Part shown: piece after piece, positions 1-9,474 of the stretch
Numbering within the stretch: position 1 is the first letter of the stretch
Layout of the letters: each line of letters begins with the position of its first letter
Assembly: GCF_000156395.1 (NCBI RefSeq)
Contig: NZ_GG703818.1
Span: 447,667-511,666 of the forward strand
DNA from: Providencia rustigianii DSM 4541
Lineage (GTDB): Bacteria > Pseudomonadota > Gammaproteobacteria > Enterobacterales > Enterobacteriaceae
Direction of reading: 5' to 3'
DNA length: 64,000 nt
Notes under the pieces: model-generated
What the model was told of the DNA's origin: nothing
Databases searched by the model: none
What the model saw: only the letters and a program-made list of their open reading frames with translations
Program-made: the position numbers and the translations under genes

Positions 1-3000
1 TTTGTAAGTGCTTCATTGCAACTTGCTGAGAAACCGAAGAAAAATGCCAAACACTATTTTCTCGCCCTAAAGCTATACTTTCACCCTCGCGAACAAAAGC
101 ATTATAAAATAAGTGTTCGACCCACAATTGTACGCCGTCATTTGCCGTGAGATACGCCGGACGATAACGTAGTATCCCTGATTCATGAGCATTTCTTAGC
201 GACCCTGTTATTTTGATCCCATTAATTTCACATTCAATAGGATAATCAAAACGTTGCTCACCGTACTCTTTCACTTTTTCCGCTAAGGGTGCGATATCAT
301 TCAGCTGTTGTTCCCAAAATAGCTGACCAAATTGCTTAGCAGGTAATTGGCCTGACGCTTTTAACGCTTGATAAAATGGCATGGGATTTTCATCTTTTAC
401 CAGTAAATCTAAAACCTGATCATTAATTTTATAGCGCTGTAAACGACCTAAAATAAAAGGCTCTTCTTCCGGTAATTCGGTTTCTTCAATAGAGAAGTGG
501 ACTTTCAAGCGTTGCTGGAAAAAGCCCCGTATTGGGTGGCGATAAAAACGCAATAATTGCTCAATAGATAATTCAGAGATTAGCTCACGGCTTTCTAGTA
601 AGGAGCAAAATGGCTTTTCTTGTTGGTCAGTTGTCTTCGCGGCAGGCAGCCACTCTTTCGCAAAACTTTGATATGCAGAGCTAGGGATAAAATTCTCTTT
701 GGCAAATGGCACACGGTTATGCTGAATAACCAAATGCTGTTTAAGCCGTTGAGCGCTCTGATCAATATTTAATTGATTATCACCCTGTAAGCAAAAACTC
801 TGGCAAATATAGTCAAGTAATTCCGTGACTAATACCGAAGGGTTGCAAGGTTGGTTATCACGAATTGAAAGACCAATATAGCTGATATACAGCTGCTGAG
901 CTGCAGAGTTTAAAGCCTCTAGAAATAAGTAGCGGTCATCATCACGGCGTTTTCTATCCCCTCGCTGTGTTTTTTCAGCCATTAAATCAAACCCTAAAGG
1001 GGGAATACTGCGCGGATATGCGCCATCATTCATTCCTAGTAGGCAAACGACTTTAAAAGGCACCGAGCGCATTGGCATTAAGGTACAAAAATTTACAGCT
1101 CCAGCAAGGAAACGTTGGCTAATTTTTTCATCATCAAAACAGACTGAAAGCTCATCACGAATTAAACGTAACGGAATCGTTTCTTGGTATTCGGAGGTCA
1201 GCGCATTTTCAATAATTTTATGCCATTGCTCGGTTAGTAGTGCTAAAACAAGTTCGGTTTCACTATCCACTTTAAAGCAACTGTCTATCAGCTGCTGGCA
1301 GATATCTTTCCACTCTTCTAACGTCCTTTCTTGCTCCAGTAAAGTACGCCACTGCCTCAGAGTATCCACCAATAATGCTAATTTCCCAGCTAACTGAGCT
1401 GCTAACCCGCTACATTCATCATAAGGTAAAATCCCATTCCATGGCCCATTACGGCTATCCATCGCGTATCCCAGCAACATGCGGCTTAAACCAAATTGCC
1501 ACGTATTTTGCCCAATCACTGGCAGTGATAACGCTCGAACATTATCGTCATCCAATCCCCAACGAATACCTGATTCATTGACCCAGCGTCTTAGTAAACT
1601 CAGCTCACTTTCATCGATATCAAAGCGAGCAGCAAATGCGGAAACTTCGAGTAAAGTGAGAACTTGCTCAGTAGAAAAACGACTCTGAGGAAGATCCAAC
1701 AACATAATAAATGCCTGTAGGATAGGATGCGCCTGTAACGCTTTTCTGTCAGAAATAGAAAATGGAATATAGTGTGTTGACGAGGTATTACCAAAAACTG
1801 CCTGTATATACGGTGCGTAGCTATCAATATCCGCTACCATTACGATGACATCTCGTGGCGTTAATGTAGGGTCTTGTTCAAATAGTGCCAGTAATCTGTC
1901 TTGTAACACTTCAACTTCCCGTTGAGCGCTATGGCATGAATGAAACGTCACAGAGGAATCTAGTTCACTAATTGGACGCTTATTTTGGCTTGTTTCGTAG
2001 TTTTCTAGCGTAATTCCCAACTGAGCATGGTTTTCAAGATCTAAAATATCTTGCTGTAAATTTTCGAGTAAATTCGCTCGGCGAGTATCTACAAATGCAG
2101 ATATTTCATTGGCAGCTTCAATTTGCGAAATAAAGTACAAATTGTCTCGCCCTAATTTTCCCCATGAGGCTAATAGTGGGTTAGCAATATTTTGCTCTCC
2201 GAGATCATTAAATAAGCCCCCGGCATGGTCTTCGATTTTAAAACGAGAAATTTCATGTTTATCAATATAATGCCGCAATTTTCTTTGCTGTAGGCGCGCT
2301 AAAAATGCGCTGCTTTGGATATCCCCCCAATAATACCGGCATGGGTTGGTAAACATCAGATGGATATCGGTATGTTCTGCAATGGCATTTAATGCCTGTA
2401 AATACACAGGAGGTAGTGACGAAATTCCACAGATAAAAATTCGCTTAGGTAAATTCTGCCCTAAAGATGGATTACTGGTTAATTGTTCAATAAAGCTTTG
2501 GTATAAATTCGCCCGATGCCATGGTGATTGTTGTAATTTATCAGTGTGTTCCACTAAGCAGAGCCATAATCTTCTTTGCCATAGTTGATTCGAGCTTAAT
2601 CCATCAACAAATTCATTTCGCTGCCATTTTTCAATCCATTCAGGACGATAAACCAAATACTGATCAAATAGATCCGCAATTCGTCCAGCTAATTGGTGAA
2701 GTTTTCGTTTATCCGAGTCTTCTTGGAGATAATGGCGTAAAGGCTCAAATTCAGGCTCATTAATGACGTCAGGTAAAATAGTCATTAATTTCCATGTCAT
2801 CGCAGATTTGGTATAGGCACTCTCTTTGGGAATGTCGGGTAATACTCGACGAAACATATCCCAAATAAATGTAGCGGGTAAGGGATAGTTAATATTCGCA
2901 GCAATACCAAAGCGTTTCGCCAACTCAATTTGCAACCATTGAGACATTCCGGGACTTTGCACTAAAACAATTTCTTGTTCAAATGGATGAGAGAGAGGCT

Positions 3001-3070
3001 CATTCTCCATTAAATGGGCAATTAGCTCCTTAAGAAGGTCTAATTGGTTAGAATGATATACCTGAAACAT
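1..3070 (-). CDS. recC: Exodeoxyribonuclease V subunit gamma RecC (partial, 3' end outside window)
   Basis: RecC is the Chi-recognising subunit of the RecBCD helicase-nuclease, which processes double-strand breaks for RecA-dependent repair. The minus frame is open from an ATG at 3068-3070 to the window edge. About 1,023 residues are present, and roughly the last 100 of a usual ~1,120-residue RecC lie outside. The N-terminus reads MFQVYHSNQLDLLKELI and continues through the RecC-typical VQSPGMSQWLQ. The start overlaps the end of ppdC by 23 bases, so the gene is probably translated from the same message. The ppdA-ppdB-ygdB-ppdC-recC order matches enterobacteria. Identification is by sequence resemblance and context; the missing C-terminus cannot be judged. 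Confidence 0.95.
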   Translation of the reverse strand, partial: MFQVYHSNQLDLLKELIAHLMENEPLSHPFEQEIVLVQSPGMSQWLQIELAKRFGIAANINYPLPATFIWDMFRRVLPDIPKESAYTKSAMTWKLMTILPDVINEPEFEPLRHYLQEDSDKRKLHQLAGRIADLFDQYLVYRPEWIEKWQRNEFVDGLSSNQLWQRRLWLCLVEHTDKLQQSPWHRANLYQSFIEQLTSNPSLGQNLPKRIFICGISSLPPVYLQALNAIAEHTDIHLMFTNPCRYYWGDIQSSAFLARLQQRKLRHYIDKHEISRFKIEDHAGGLFNDLGEQNIANPLLASWGKLGRDNLYFISQIEAANEISAFVDTRRANLLENLQQDILDLENHAQLGITLENYETSQNKRPISELDSSVTFHSCHSAQREVEVLQDRLLALFEQDPTLTPRDVIVMVADIDSYAPYIQAVFGNTSSTHYIPFSISDRKALQAHPILQAFIMLLDLPQSRFSTEQVLTLLEVSAFAARFDIDESELSLLRRWVNESGIRWGLDDDNVRALSLPVIGQNTWQFGLSRMLLGYAMDSRNGPWNGILPYDECSGLAAQLAGKLALLVDTLRQWRTLLEQERTLEEWKDICQQLIDSCFKVDSETELVLALLTEQWHKIIENALTSEYQETIPLRLIRDELSVCFDDEKISQRFLAGAVNFCTLMPMRSVPFKVVCLLGMNDGAYPRSIPPLGFDLMAEKTQRGDRKRRDDDRYLFLEALNSAAQQLYISYIGLSIRDNQPCNPSVLVTELLDYICQSFCLQGDNQLNIDQSAQRLKQHLVIQHNRVPFAKENFIPSSAYQSFAKEWLPAAKTTDQQEKPFCSLLESRELISELSIEQLLRFYRHPIRGFFQQRLKVHFSIEETELPEEEPFILGRLQRYKINDQVLDLLVKDENPMPFYQALKASGQLPAKQFGQLFWEQQLNDIAPLAEKVKEYGEQRFDYPIECEINGIKITGSLRNAHESGILRYRPAYLTANDGVQLWVEHLFYNAFVREGESIALGRENSVWHFSSVSQQVAMKHLQ

Positions 3071-3422
3071 GGCTCTCTCCTTTGGCACAATACCAGCGAC
3101 TGATTGAATACTGTTTCTGACCCACTGATAAGGACACCACGGATTCGGTACAGTTCCCTGTTCGTGGAAAATGGGCGATTGTTGTCTGTGGAACGAAAGG
3201 CTGTTGGTTTATATTTATGCTTCCCAAATCTATTGAGGCATTTTTTGTTTCTAATGCTCCCTGCATTGCCCTAAGACCCATTGAACCTTGATATATTTGA
3301 TTAAAATTCAAAGTGATATATTGACTATAGTTTAACAGAGCTATCAGTAAGATAGCAAAAACAACTACTGCCACCATTGACTCTACCAGTGCAAATCCTT
3401 GCTGTGAATGGTTCATTCGCAA
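3048..3422 (-). CDS. ppdC: Prepilin peptidase-dependent protein C-like minor pseudopilin
   Basis: This 124-residue protein has a type IV prepilin N-terminus: a short basic leader, the cleavage-type motif QQG|FALVES, then a ~20-residue hydrophobic helix ending near residue 30. The rest is a small globular domain with two Cys. It would be cleaved and N-methylated by a prepilin peptidase and sit in a type IV pilus or type II secretion-like filament. It overlaps ygdB by 10 bases and recC by 23, as the fourth gene of a tight pseudopilin set. The symbol rests on position and the prepilin motif, since minor pseudopilins diverge fast outside the leader. Confidence 0.85.
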   Translation of the reverse strand: MRMNHSQQGFALVESMVAVVVFAILLIALLNYSQYITLNFNQIYQGSMGLRAMQGALETKNASIDLGSININQQPFVPQTTIAHFPRTGNCTESVVSLSVGQKQYSISRWYCAKGESHVSGISF

Positions 3423-3856
3423 AATCCTTTAAAGGTCACAGGGCAATAATCTATCCAACCATTTTTTCGCGCCTTGATGTTCTTTTCATTCCCAAGAGGC
3501 TCGACCCATCGATAAATTTTCATTGATTGGGATGGCTTAAATTCACTCTTGCCTAATAAGACAAACTGATTATTTTTATAATGTTTTAAGCAACTTTCCC
3601 ATTTTTGCATTGCTGCTTTCTTACATTCCCATTCTGAATTCTTCGATGTCGTTAAATTCCACGGCTGAGTCAACCCCCATGCCAATGCAGACTCTGCTAA
3701 GTTAAAAGCCGAAAAATATTTGGTTTCATTATTCAATTCATAACTAGCGCGGACTTGGTAATAACTTAAGGCTTTCAGTAAGAGTAGCCCAATTGTCATC
3801 AGAATCATGACCATCAATAACGCAACATTTCCTTGCTGGTTAAGCTTAGACTTCAT
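3413..3856 (-). CDS. ygdB: YgdB family protein (DUF2509) in pseudopilin cluster
   Basis: This 147-residue protein has an N-terminal leader NQQGNVALLMVMILM followed by one hydrophobic helix. That resembles a prepilin/PilX-type membrane anchor but lacks the classic F-x-x-x-E after the glycine. Four to five cysteines lie in the C-terminal half. It lies between ppdB and ppdC with overlaps of 4 bases (ppdB) and 10 bases (ppdC), so the genes form one translational unit. In E. coli the gene at this position is ygdB, of unknown molecular role. A PilX-like minor pseudopilin role is inference from context. Confidence 0.82.
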   Translation of the reverse strand: MKSKLNQQGNVALLMVMILMTIGLLLLKALSYYQVRASYELNNETKYFSAFNLAESALAWGLTQPWNLTTSKNSEWECKKAAMQKWESCLKHYKNNQFVLLGKSEFKPSQSMKIYRWVEPLGNEKNIKARKNGWIDYCPVTFKGFCE

Positions 3857-4455
3857 AGTGAATTTCTCACATTAACCCATATTTGGTACTGAAATTTTTT
3901 ATCTGGAAGGCGCTGACTTTCTATATTCATATGCACTTCCAGCAACTGTTTCGCGCTAGACCAATTAAATGTCAATTGATTAACTTTCACTAGCGTTGCA
4001 TCAAACAAGGATTGCCAGCGAGTTCCGTCGCAATCCACCACATTTCGGTTGGATTCTAATTTATGACCATTTAGCCGATAACCAAAAAAATCTGATTCCA
4101 ACTTTTTTCCTTGGCCATTAACCCAACTTCCTGATAAATCTTGGTCATAGGCAAAAATAATGCAGGAATTCATTTTACGGCTTAAGAATTTTTCAGAAAC
4201 TAACAGCGCACGCCCTTCACAATGAACCTGACTGCAATAACCAATACGTCTAAAATCCTTTTCCATATTAATTAAGACCTGTCGCACTTCCCTGTCCAGT
4301 TGGTATTGAAAATAAGCTTGATAAAGCTGCTTAAATAAAGCTGGGATCGTGTTCATCACTGCAATACAGACCAAACAGCTAATGACCATCGCTATCAACG
4401 TTTCTAGTAGTGAAAAACCCAATTCGTCTCGACGATATCGCACTGGCTTCAGCAC
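3853..4455 (-). CDS. ppdB: Prepilin peptidase-dependent protein B-like minor pseudopilin
   Basis: This 200-residue protein carries a prepilin leader with motif ELG|FSLLETLIAMVIS, that is, Gly at -1, Phe at +1 and Glu at +5, followed by a hydrophobic helix of about 20 residues. The globular part has three to four Cys, including CSQVHCEG, and resembles PilW/PulJ-type minor pseudopilins. It overlaps ppdA by 7 bases upstream and ygdB by 4 bases downstream. Context says it helps initiate a type IV pilus-like filament together with PpdA and PpdC. Which filament it serves cannot be told from this window, as no pilus motor or major pilin gene is here. Confidence 0.85.
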   Translation of the reverse strand: MLKPVRYRRDELGFSLLETLIAMVISCLVCIAVMNTIPALFKQLYQAYFQYQLDREVRQVLINMEKDFRRIGYCSQVHCEGRALLVSEKFLSRKMNSCIIFAYDQDLSGSWVNGQGKKLESDFFGYRLNGHKLESNRNVVDCDGTRWQSLFDATLVKVNQLTFNWSSAKQLLEVHMNIESQRLPDKKFQYQIWVNVRNSL

Positions 4456-4955
4456 GGAGGAACCCCTGCAATCTTTTGATAACTACAGCTACGAACTCGC
4501 CCCGCAGCAGACATAAATACCGTTATGTGTTCAGTTTGATTGCCTAATTCAATCCTAAACGCTCGGCTGGTTCCTTGCCTGCCATATAAGTTGACCGACT
4601 GCCGTGAAGATCTTTTTAGTTTAATATCGGGGAATCTATCCCCACTAAATTGGCTAATATTCTGTTCTGTCTCAGCATTTTTAATCTGTAAGCGCCAATG
4701 TTTAGTCTCAGAATTAATCACTAAAATACGTTGCTGATTGAGGTAGATTCCTTCCATCAAACTACTATAAATAAATTCGACTGTTTGCCTTGCTGCATCA
4801 ATTAAACGCAAGCGCTGCAATTGTTGTTGCCAGTGAGATAATGCAGGCAACACAACCAGCGAACAAATGAATAGAACCACTAATATTTCAACTAAGGTGA
4901 ACCCTTGTTCATGAGAAATATGTCGATATTTATTACCCGTAATTATCGCCATCAT
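4449..4955 (-). CDS. ppdA: Prepilin peptidase-dependent protein A-like (GspH/FimT-type) pseudopilin
   Basis: This 168-residue protein is first in the pseudopilin operon. The leader ends with motif EQG|FTLVEILVVLFI (Gly -1, Phe +1, Glu +5), followed by the usual hydrophobic helix. The C-terminal domain ends with a Cys pair (SCSYQK...PPC) typical of GspH/FimT-like pseudopilins. A GGAAGGG ribosome-binding site lies five bases before the ATG. A probable CRP-S (Sxy-type) site lies ~140 bases upstream (5085-5104), which fits control of competence-like pilus genes. The four-gene ppd set overlaps head to tail and runs into recC. Confidence 0.87.
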   Translation of the reverse strand: MMAIITGNKYRHISHEQGFTLVEILVVLFICSLVVLPALSHWQQQLQRLRLIDAARQTVEFIYSSLMEGIYLNQQRILVINSETKHWRLQIKNAETEQNISQFSGDRFPDIKLKRSSRQSVNLYGRQGTSRAFRIELGNQTEHITVFMSAAGRVRSCSYQKIAGVPPC

Positions 4956-5054
4956 TACCCTTCCGTTCTTTTTATTATCCTTAGAAAGATATTGGCAAAA
5001 ATAGCGCCTAACTCCAGAAGTAACGATTCATTTCTCGTCACGCTTCCCAGCACA

Positions 5055-5069
5055 ATGTAACCATTACAT
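5055..5069. repeat. Perfect 6-bp inverted repeat (operator-like) upstream of ppdA
   Basis: ATGTAA-CCA-TTACAT lies about 100 bases upstream of the ppdA start and just downstream, in the direction of ppdA transcription, of the CRP-S-like site. It has no U-tract and the stem is too short for a terminator, so an operator is more likely than an RNA signal. No known regulator can be assigned from the sequence. Confidence 0.35.
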
Positions 5070-5084
5070 CCAAAGTTAAATGTG

Positions 5085-5104
5085 TTTGGGAACGGCTTCG
5101 CAAA
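5085..5104 (-). promoter_or_regulatory. Candidate CRP-S (CRP + Sxy/TfoX) site upstream of ppdA
   Basis: TTTGGGA-N6-TCGCAAA matches the CRP-S palindrome TTTGCGA-N6-TCGCAAA with one mismatch in fourteen arm positions. CRP-S sites differ from ordinary CRP sites (TGTGA-N6-TCACA) in needing the Sxy/TfoX cofactor, and they control competence-pilus genes in Pasteurellaceae and pilin-like genes in E. coli. The site is centred 139 bases upstream of the ppdA ATG, in an otherwise gene-free stretch. I could not find a convincing -10 box at the expected distance. Confidence 0.55.
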
Positions 5105-5241
5105 ACAGATTAAGAAAGAAAACTCTTGGTTCGTACAAACCTAAATTATGAATAAGAATAGTCAGCAGTCAGTGAGGGTATGGGAAAAGAATCACAGTGG
5201 ATAAGAGACCAAAAATATTGAAGGTAAAAATAATGCACCTA

Positions 5242-5274
5242 GCAAAAATAAAGGCGCAGATGATCGTCTACGCC
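5242..5274 (-). terminator. Intrinsic terminator of thyA
   Basis: On the minus strand a hairpin (GGCGTAGACGA / TCATCTGCGCC, 11 pairs with one mismatch and one G-T pair) is followed by TTTATTTTTG. It begins 22 bases after the thyA stop. The rest of the 4956-5296 gap holds the ppdA upstream region, with two palindromes described separately, and no gene. Confidence 0.8.
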
Positions 5275-5296
5275 AGTATATTTATGGCATGGTTAA

Positions 5297-6148
5297 TTAA
5301 ACTGTAAATGGGTATTTAATCGCTTCATGGCATTGATAGCCATCTAGCATAAAGTCATCTGTAGTTACCCAAGTTTCAAGATCTTCCAGTGTTTTAATCT
5401 CTGGGTTAATTGTCAGACGAGGAGATGGGTAAGGTTCGCGTTTTAATTGAACATCGCGCATTAACGGTAGTTGGTTTTCATAAATATGTGCGTTCACAAT
5501 TTTATGATACGCCTTACCCGCTTTGTGACCCGTAATTCGGGCTATCAATGCCAATAAAACAAAACACTGGACCTGATTGAAATTAAGCCCTAAAGGAACA
5601 TCGCAGCTACGTTGGTATGAAGTCAGGTGCAGAGTATCCCCTAATAAGGAGAAAGTATGGGTGTGCATACAAGGACGTAAGCAACCCATTTCGAACTCGC
5701 CGGGATTATAAAAAGTGATAATTTCAGCACGATCGTCAATACCGTTTTTTAGGTTATTAACCACTTTTTTAAGCTGGTCAAGATGGGTACCATCTGGACG
5801 TTGCCATGTTCGACCTTGAACACCGTATACGCGTCCCATATCATCTTCACCTTTACGATGAGGGTTAGCTAACCATGCTGGGTTTTCATTCGCATTAGCG
5901 TTCCATGTATTACAGCCGATTTCACGAAACTGAGCTGCATTATCATAGCCACGTAAATAACCTAGCAATTCTGCAATTGCCGCTTTATAAAAACTTTTAC
6001 GTGTCGTGATCAGAGGGAATTGGTTATTACCTACATCATATTCAAGATCGGCATTGATAACAGTTAAGCAACGAACTCCGGTACGTTTATTTTCAACCCA
6101 TTGCCCTTCATCAATAATACGTTGGCATAGTTCAAGATACGGCTTCAT
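5297..6148 (-). CDS. thyA: Thymidylate synthase
   Basis: ThyA methylates dUMP to dTMP using 5,10-methylenetetrahydrofolate, releasing dihydrofolate that FolA (encoded in this window) recycles. The 283-residue protein has the catalytic cysteine in RPCMH (C160), the dUMP-binding [10 protein letters not shown] just after it, and the folate-site C-terminus ending YPFTV. It is about 20 residues longer than the 264-residue E. coli enzyme. The active-site stretch RPCMHTHTF also differs from the E. coli-like PPCHAFYQF, so it belongs to the longer ThyA form that I recall from Vibrio and Proteus relatives. It is followed by its own terminator and sits 76 bases after lgt, in the usual lgt-thyA order. 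Confidence 0.96.
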   Translation of the reverse strand: MKPYLELCQRIIDEGQWVENKRTGVRCLTVINADLEYDVGNNQFPLITTRKSFYKAAIAELLGYLRGYDNAAQFREIGCNTWNANANENPAWLANPHRKGEDDMGRVYGVQGRTWQRPDGTHLDQLKKVVNNLKNGIDDRAEIITFYNPGEFEMGCLRPCMHTHTFSLLGDTLHLTSYQRSCDVPLGLNFNQVQCFVLLALIARITGHKAGKAYHKIVNAHIYENQLPLMRDVQLKREPYPSPRLTINPEIKTLEDLETWVTTDDFMLDGYQCHEAIKYPFTV

Positions 6149-6224
6149 AGTGGCTCTCTTACTCTGAAAATCTAAGGGCCGATATTACCTAAAAATAGTA
6201 ATACCAGCCTAATAACAAACTCAT

Positions 6225-7124
6225 TTATTTACTGTCTATGGGCTTATTATCGGTTTTATGGGCAGGTATATTTTTCCCATATTTATAAGCCCAAATAATC
6301 ATCAATACACCGATAATAATCATTGGGATTGATAAAATTTGCCCCATACTGATGCCACCGAATAATCCAAGCTGTGAATCCGGTTGTCTAAAGAATTCAA
6401 CAATAATACGGAAAGCACCATAACCAATTAGGAATAAGCCCGAAACACTCCCCATTGGGCGTGGTTTACGTACAAATAAATTCAGGATCAGGAATAAAAC
6501 TATCCCTTCTAAAAACATCTCATACAGTTGGGATGGATGTCTCGGTAACACACCATACTGCTCAAGAATAGGCATCAATGATGGGTCTTGAATTGCTAAT
6601 TGAATATCTTCGCTTCTGGAGTGTGGGAATAAGAATGCCCATGGAGTATCGAGAGTCACGCGCCCCCATAGCTCACCATTAATAAAGTTACCGATACGCC
6701 CCATACCTAAACCAAAAGGAATTAACGGCGCAACAAAATCAGAAACTTGTAAAAAACGGCGTTTAGTACGATGGGCAAACCACATCATCGCACAGATAAC
6801 CCCAATCAAACCGCCGTGGAATGACATCCCGCCATCCCATACCTTAAATAGATATAGAGGATCATCAAGGAATACAGGCAGATTATAGAAGAATACATAG
6901 CCAAGTCGCCCACCGACAAACACACCGACAAACCCAATATACAGAAGGTTTTCTACCTCGTTTTTTGTCCAACCACTGTTAGGTTTGGCAGCACGACGTC
7001 CCGCTAACCAGAGCGCAAAAACAAAGCCTACAAGGTACATAAAACCGTACCAATGCAGCGCTACCGGTCCAATTGAGAACATTACGGGATCAATTTCCGG
7101 AAATGCTAAGTAGCTGTTACTCAT
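6225..7124 (-). CDS. lgt: Phosphatidylglycerol--prolipoprotein diacylglyceryl transferase
   Basis: Lgt attaches diacylglycerol from phosphatidylglycerol to the lipobox cysteine of prelipoproteins in the inner membrane, the first step of lipoprotein maturation. The 299-residue protein has seven or so membrane segments and the essential His103 in SFHGGLIG. It also has the Lgt signature [10 protein letters not shown] at residues 142-151 and the conserved [12 protein letters not shown] near the C-terminus. It lies between ptsP (99 bases upstream) and thyA (76 bases downstream), as in other enterobacteria. Length and motifs are complete, and nothing is unusual. Confidence 0.97.
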   Translation of the reverse strand: MSNSYLAFPEIDPVMFSIGPVALHWYGFMYLVGFVFALWLAGRRAAKPNSGWTKNEVENLLYIGFVGVFVGGRLGYVFFYNLPVFLDDPLYLFKVWDGGMSFHGGLIGVICAMMWFAHRTKRRFLQVSDFVAPLIPFGLGMGRIGNFINGELWGRVTLDTPWAFLFPHSRSEDIQLAIQDPSLMPILEQYGVLPRHPSQLYEMFLEGIVLFLILNLFVRKPRPMGSVSGLFLIGYGAFRIIVEFFRQPDSQLGLFGGISMGQILSIPMIIIGVLMIIWAYKYGKNIPAHKTDNKPIDSK

Positions 7125-7223
7125 CGTTCCCCACTTTAGAATTGTTTAGTCAAAATTATGCCGCATAATAACACGAGGTTATTGTCTGCATAGAGTTACC
7201 TATTAATAACATAGAAGATCAAA

Positions 7224-9470
7224 CTAGATCCCGCCACGAACAAAGCCACCGAGCCCGTTTATTTCCATAAACTCGCTAATTTTATTTCTGACACTTTCGC
7301 TGGTTTCTGCCGTAAGTAATTCGGGCACTAATTCAGACATCAGCTTAGGATCCAGTTGGCGGATTAGATATTTCATTCGAGGAACACTGCGCCCACTCAT
7401 ACTTAAGCTACGATAGCCAAGGGCGATTAAAACCATTGCACTCAACGGTTGTCCCGCCATTTCCCCGCAGACACTAATGGGTAAATCTATGCGCTGACAT
7501 TCTTCATATGCCATAGCTAAAAAGCGTACAACCGCTGGATGCAGGTTATCATATAGCGCAGCAACATGGGTGTTGTTACGGTCAACAGCGAGTAAATATT
7601 GTGTAAAGTCATTGGTACCAATCGAGATAAAATCGACGCGTCTTTTTAGCTCCGGTAATAAAAAAAGTAATGATGGAACTTCCAGCATGACGCCAATAGG
7701 GGGTAAATCTATAGATTTACCCAACTGCTGGCCAACTTCACTTCTTGCTCGAGCTATCAGCCCAATGGCCTCATCGACCTCATTAATACTGGTTACCATC
7801 GGTAATAAGATCCGCAAATTACCCGATTCTTCATTTGCTCGCAGCATCGCACGCAGTTGGATGAGGAAAATTTCGGGCTGATCCAGCATAATGCGGATCC
7901 CCCGCCAACCTAAACACGGATTTTCCTCACTGATCGGCATATAAGGAAGCTGCTTATCAGCGCCAATATCTAGCGTTCTCAGCACGACGGGTTTCGAGGC
8001 AAAGAGCTGTAAAACTTCGCGATAAAGCTGCTTTTGTTCATCTTCGGAAGGAAAACCATTGTGCAGCATAAATGGCAACTCAGTACGATAAAGACCTACA
8101 CCGTCGACACCATCTTGAATTTGCTGTTCATAACGAGGGCTTAATCCAGCATTCAGGCAAATATTCATTGATTCGCCATTTTTGAATACTGCGTCTTGCT
8201 TTAATGTCCCCTCTGCTAATCGGCTAAGGACATTTTCCTCTTCAATAATCTGTTGATATTCCTGCGTAATTAATTTTTCAGGCTCAATAAATACTTCACC
8301 ACGGTAGCCATCCAGAATTAAATGGCGATTGTGCAATAGCGATGGTTCAATATCGGCCCCCATGATTGCAGGGATCCCCATAGCTCGGATCAAAATGGCT
8401 GAGTGAGAATGGGTTGCTCCATCTCGCACAATCACGCCAGCCAATTGCTCAATAGGCAGTTCAGCAAGTACGCTCGCACTCAACTCATCGGCAACCAAAA
8501 TAAAACGTTCAGGCCACTGGTTGGTTGGTGTTAAGGAATCATCCAGATGAAAAAGTAAACGCTGCCCCAAGGCACGCAGGTCAGAACCACGTTCCCTTAA
8601 ATACAAATCACGTAGACGAGAAAATTGCTGAGCATAATCCTCTATAACCGTTTTTACTGCCCATTCAGCAACCGCTCCCTGCTTTATGGCAACAAATAGC
8701 CGTTTTTTTAATTGAGGATCATTAAGTAAATGATTATACAGATCGAAAATTGCCGCACTTTCTTTGGAGGAACTCGCCGTAAAACGTTTACTGATCCGCC
8801 GAAATTCCGCGGTTGCACTCTCTAGCGCCAACACTAAACGCTGCTGTTCGCCTTCAACATTTAACGTGGTCGCTTGGCAGACACTGTCGAGAGATGGCTG
8901 AGAGGTATCCTGCCAACCATAAGCCATTGATACCCCTTGAGATACAGGGATAGCTTTTATCCTATTTTGCCGATATTGCCCGAAGATACCTTTAGTCTGT
9001 GCTTGAGAAAGGATCACAGCCAATTGCATTGACAGAGTCACCATAAAGGACTCTTCAGTTTCGTTAAATAGCCGTTTTTCTTTGTGTTGCACCACCAGCA
9101 CGCCTAATAATTGGCGGCGATAGACAATGGGAACACCAAGGAATGCCTTGAGTTGCTCTTCTTTTAACTGAGGGAGATATTTAAATTGAGGATGTTCGCG
9201 GATATCAGCGAGATTGAGCATTTCAGATTGTCGACCGACGACGCCAACAACCCCTTCGTCAAACCCAAGACGAATAGCAATCCCGCTAGGCTTTTTCAGC
9301 CCGCGAGTTGCCATTAAGTAATAACATTGCCTAGGGTGATCTGCTAAATAGATGGAGCACACATCAGTGCGCATCGCTTTGCAGGTTTCATTCACCAAGA
9401 CTTCTAATGCTTGAGTTAAGCTGGTCGCCATCGCGACCTTCTCGACAATGTCACGTAAACGCGTCAACAT
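7224..9470 (-). CDS. ptsP: Phosphoenolpyruvate-protein phosphotransferase PtsP (EI-Ntr)
   Basis: PtsP is Enzyme I of the nitrogen phosphotransferase system. It autophosphorylates from PEP and passes phosphate to NPr and EIIA-Ntr, and it senses glutamine through its GAF domain. I place the start at the internal ATG 9468-9470 (MLTRLRDIVEK), which gives 748 residues, the E. coli length; the open frame runs 26 codons further upstream into rppH. Domains are N-terminal GAF (~1-170), the phosphohistidine domain with GATHSHSAIL near residue 356, and the PEP-binding barrel ending with SVCGEMAG. The start lies four bases after the rppH stop, so rppH-ptsP are co-transcribed and probably coupled. Confidence 0.96.
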   Translation of the reverse strand: MLTRLRDIVEKVAMATSLTQALEVLVNETCKAMRTDVCSIYLADHPRQCYYLMATRGLKKPSGIAIRLGFDEGVVGVVGRQSEMLNLADIREHPQFKYLPQLKEEQLKAFLGVPIVYRRQLLGVLVVQHKEKRLFNETEESFMVTLSMQLAVILSQAQTKGIFGQYRQNRIKAIPVSQGVSMAYGWQDTSQPSLDSVCQATTLNVEGEQQRLVLALESATAEFRRISKRFTASSSKESAAIFDLYNHLLNDPQLKKRLFVAIKQGAVAEWAVKTVIEDYAQQFSRLRDLYLRERGSDLRALGQRLLFHLDDSLTPTNQWPERFILVADELSASVLAELPIEQLAGVIVRDGATHSHSAILIRAMGIPAIMGADIEPSLLHNRHLILDGYRGEVFIEPEKLITQEYQQIIEEENVLSRLAEGTLKQDAVFKNGESMNICLNAGLSPRYEQQIQDGVDGVGLYRTELPFMLHNGFPSEDEQKQLYREVLQLFASKPVVLRTLDIGADKQLPYMPISEENPCLGWRGIRIMLDQPEIFLIQLRAMLRANEESGNLRILLPMVTSINEVDEAIGLIARARSEVGQQLGKSIDLPPIGVMLEVPSLLFLLPELKRRVDFISIGTNDFTQYLLAVDRNNTHVAALYDNLHPAVVRFLAMAYEECQRIDLPISVCGEMAGQPLSAMVLIALGYRSLSMSGRSVPRMKYLIRQLDPKLMSELVPELLTAETSESVRNKISEFMEINGLGGFVRGGI

Positions 9471-9474
9471 AGGC

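Noticed and set aside
7570-7881. 103-codon plus-strand frame inside ptsP
   Set aside because: Antisense shadow of a well-conserved gene; no ribosome-binding site or protein-like pattern.
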